Origin: Ruminococcus sp.
GTDB lineage: Bacteria > Bacillota > Clostridia > Oscillospirales > Ruminococcaceae
Assembly: GCA_017460665.1 (NCBI GenBank)
Contig: JAFUAO010000096.1
Coordinates: 1-32,733, forward strand
DNA: 32,733 bases
Reading direction: 5' to 3'
Below the pieces are notes generated by a model. The model was not told where the DNA came from, did no database searches, and saw nothing but the letters and a program-made list of their open reading frames with translations. Below are positions 32,285-32,733 of this stretch, in pieces (the first letter of the stretch is position 1; each line of letters begins with the position of its first letter). The position numbers and the translations under genes are program-made.

Positions 32285-32575
32285 CTCTGTAGGGGAGGCC
32301 GCCCTCGGCCTCCCGGCTGACCGATCAGATCTCCGGAAACAAATTGTAGGGGCGAATTACGTTCGCCCGTGCCTCCCCAGAAAAATGTAGGGGCGGCCAT
32401 TGGCCGTCCGTGCCTTTCCGAACATTTGTAGGGGGCGATCCCTAACCGGGACCCGTCCCCTCTGTCAGCTTCGCTGACATCTCCCCACACTGTGGGGAGT
32501 CACCCACATCGCCCCTGCCGATTGACCGGATCTCCCGAAACAAATTGTAGGGGCGAATTCCGTTCGCCCGGCCGC
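32285..32575 (+). repeat. Array of TGTAGGG-flanked palindromes
   Basis: Units lie at about 32289-32318 (GGGAGGCCG..CGGCCTCCC), 32346-32373 (GGGCGAA..TTCGCCC), 32387-32413 (GGCGGCC..GGCCGTCC), 32427-32515 (composite, listed separately) and 32547-32572 (GGGCGAA..TTCGCCC). They are separated by recurring linkers such as GTGCCTCCCCAGAAAAATG (also at 8310) and GAAACAAATTGTAGGGGCGA (two copies here, a relative near 5865). All run in the same direction. No gene is seen from 32247 to the end of the window. Confidence 0.85.
32427..32515 (+). repeat. 89-bp composite palindromic unit, copy 2
   Basis: Outer arms GGGGCGAT/ATCGCCCC enclose the same ~70-bp interior as 8338-8407, with TGTCAGC/GCTGACA and CTCCCCACA/TGTGGGGAG hairpins. 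Confidence 0.85.
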
Positions 32576-32625
32576 TTTTTCGTGTCTCTCGTTTCGTTGA
32601 ACGTTTTCATGTGCATAAGGTCCCA

Positions 32626-32727
32626 CCGCCCGGCTTTAGCCGGGCGGCACAGACGGGCAAAGAGGAACACCTCCGGAGGGGAGGGCTTTAACAAAAAACT
32701 AGTACAAAAGCCGTCGGCCCTCCCCTC
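32626..32727. repeat. Two inverted repeats at the window edge
   Basis: CCGCCCGGC/GCCGGGCGG (32626-32647) is a perfect 9-bp stem. GAGGGGAGGGC (32676-32686) and GCCCTCCCCTC (32717-32727) are perfect 11-bp inverted arms about 30 nt apart, enclosing an A-rich stretch with GGGCTTT/AAAAGCC. They could be a terminator pair or the start of another repeat; the window ends before this can be decided. Confidence 0.55.
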
Positions 32728-32733
32728 TCTTCG

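Noticed and set aside
32026-32490. 154-codon minus-strand frame at the last repeat block
   Set aside because: It reads through the palindrome array and the promoter of the small hypothetical gene and resembles other translated repeats.
32285-32575. CRISPR array
   Set aside because: Units have no constant repeat/spacer length, the palindromic cores vary while flanks are conserved, and no cas gene is nearby.

Overview
The window looks like chromosome from a low-redundancy Firmicute of the Ruminococcus/Oscillospiraceae type. Grounds: strong AGGAGG-like ribosome sites, near-consensus sigma-A promoters with 17-bp spacers, a DapL-type diaminopimelate route, a fused RibBA under an FMN riboswitch, and Gram-positive lipoproteins. 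Almost everything is housekeeping or cell-envelope function. There is no insertion sequence, phage gene or CRISPR array. The assignment is an inference from gene content, not a database match.

Left part, plus strand (1-11861): an intergenic hairpin-repeat block leads into recD2, an mreB-like gene and a two-helix membrane protein with a long helical domain, all tightly packed. Next come an Mrp/Nbp35 Fe-S carrier ATPase, a second repeat block, the dapF-dapL lysine/peptidoglycan pair behind an odd leader, and a third repeat block. These are followed by a MATE transporter with nudC, tRNA-Gln(UUG), a duplicated 95-bp element and a dCMP deaminase.

Middle (11903-19906): on the minus strand lie a PrsW-type membrane protease and a diguanylate cyclase with a LacI-like sugar-binding sensor domain. 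On the plus strand lie inorganic pyrophosphatase plus PRPP synthetase, then a large fused MacB/FtsX-type ABC exporter.

Right part, minus strand (31696 down to 19951): a capsule/exopolysaccharide operon (fused Wzz/BY-kinase, CpsB-type PHP phosphatase, WbpM/CapD-type dehydratase) runs straight into an eight-gene riboflavin operon. The riboflavin operon has its own promoter, FMN riboswitch and attenuator. Its order is ribD, ribE, a DUF4097-like lipoprotein, ribBA, a 3-TM protein, ribH, a HAD phosphatase and a zinc-peptidase lipoprotein. The HAD protein is a good candidate for the riboflavin-pathway phosphatase. The dehydratase gene appears broken by a 1-nt frameshift near its 5' end. A small hypothetical gene and a fourth repeat block close the window.

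The most unusual content is non-coding. Two copies of a modular four-hairpin element (1-165 and 5591-5747, opposite strands) have different but fully self-complementary stems between conserved linkers. About a dozen short TGTAGGG-flanked palindromes are clustered in four intergenic blocks. Two identical-core 89-bp composites in those blocks show a compensatory stem change. Two near-identical promoters directly follow two of the repeat blocks.
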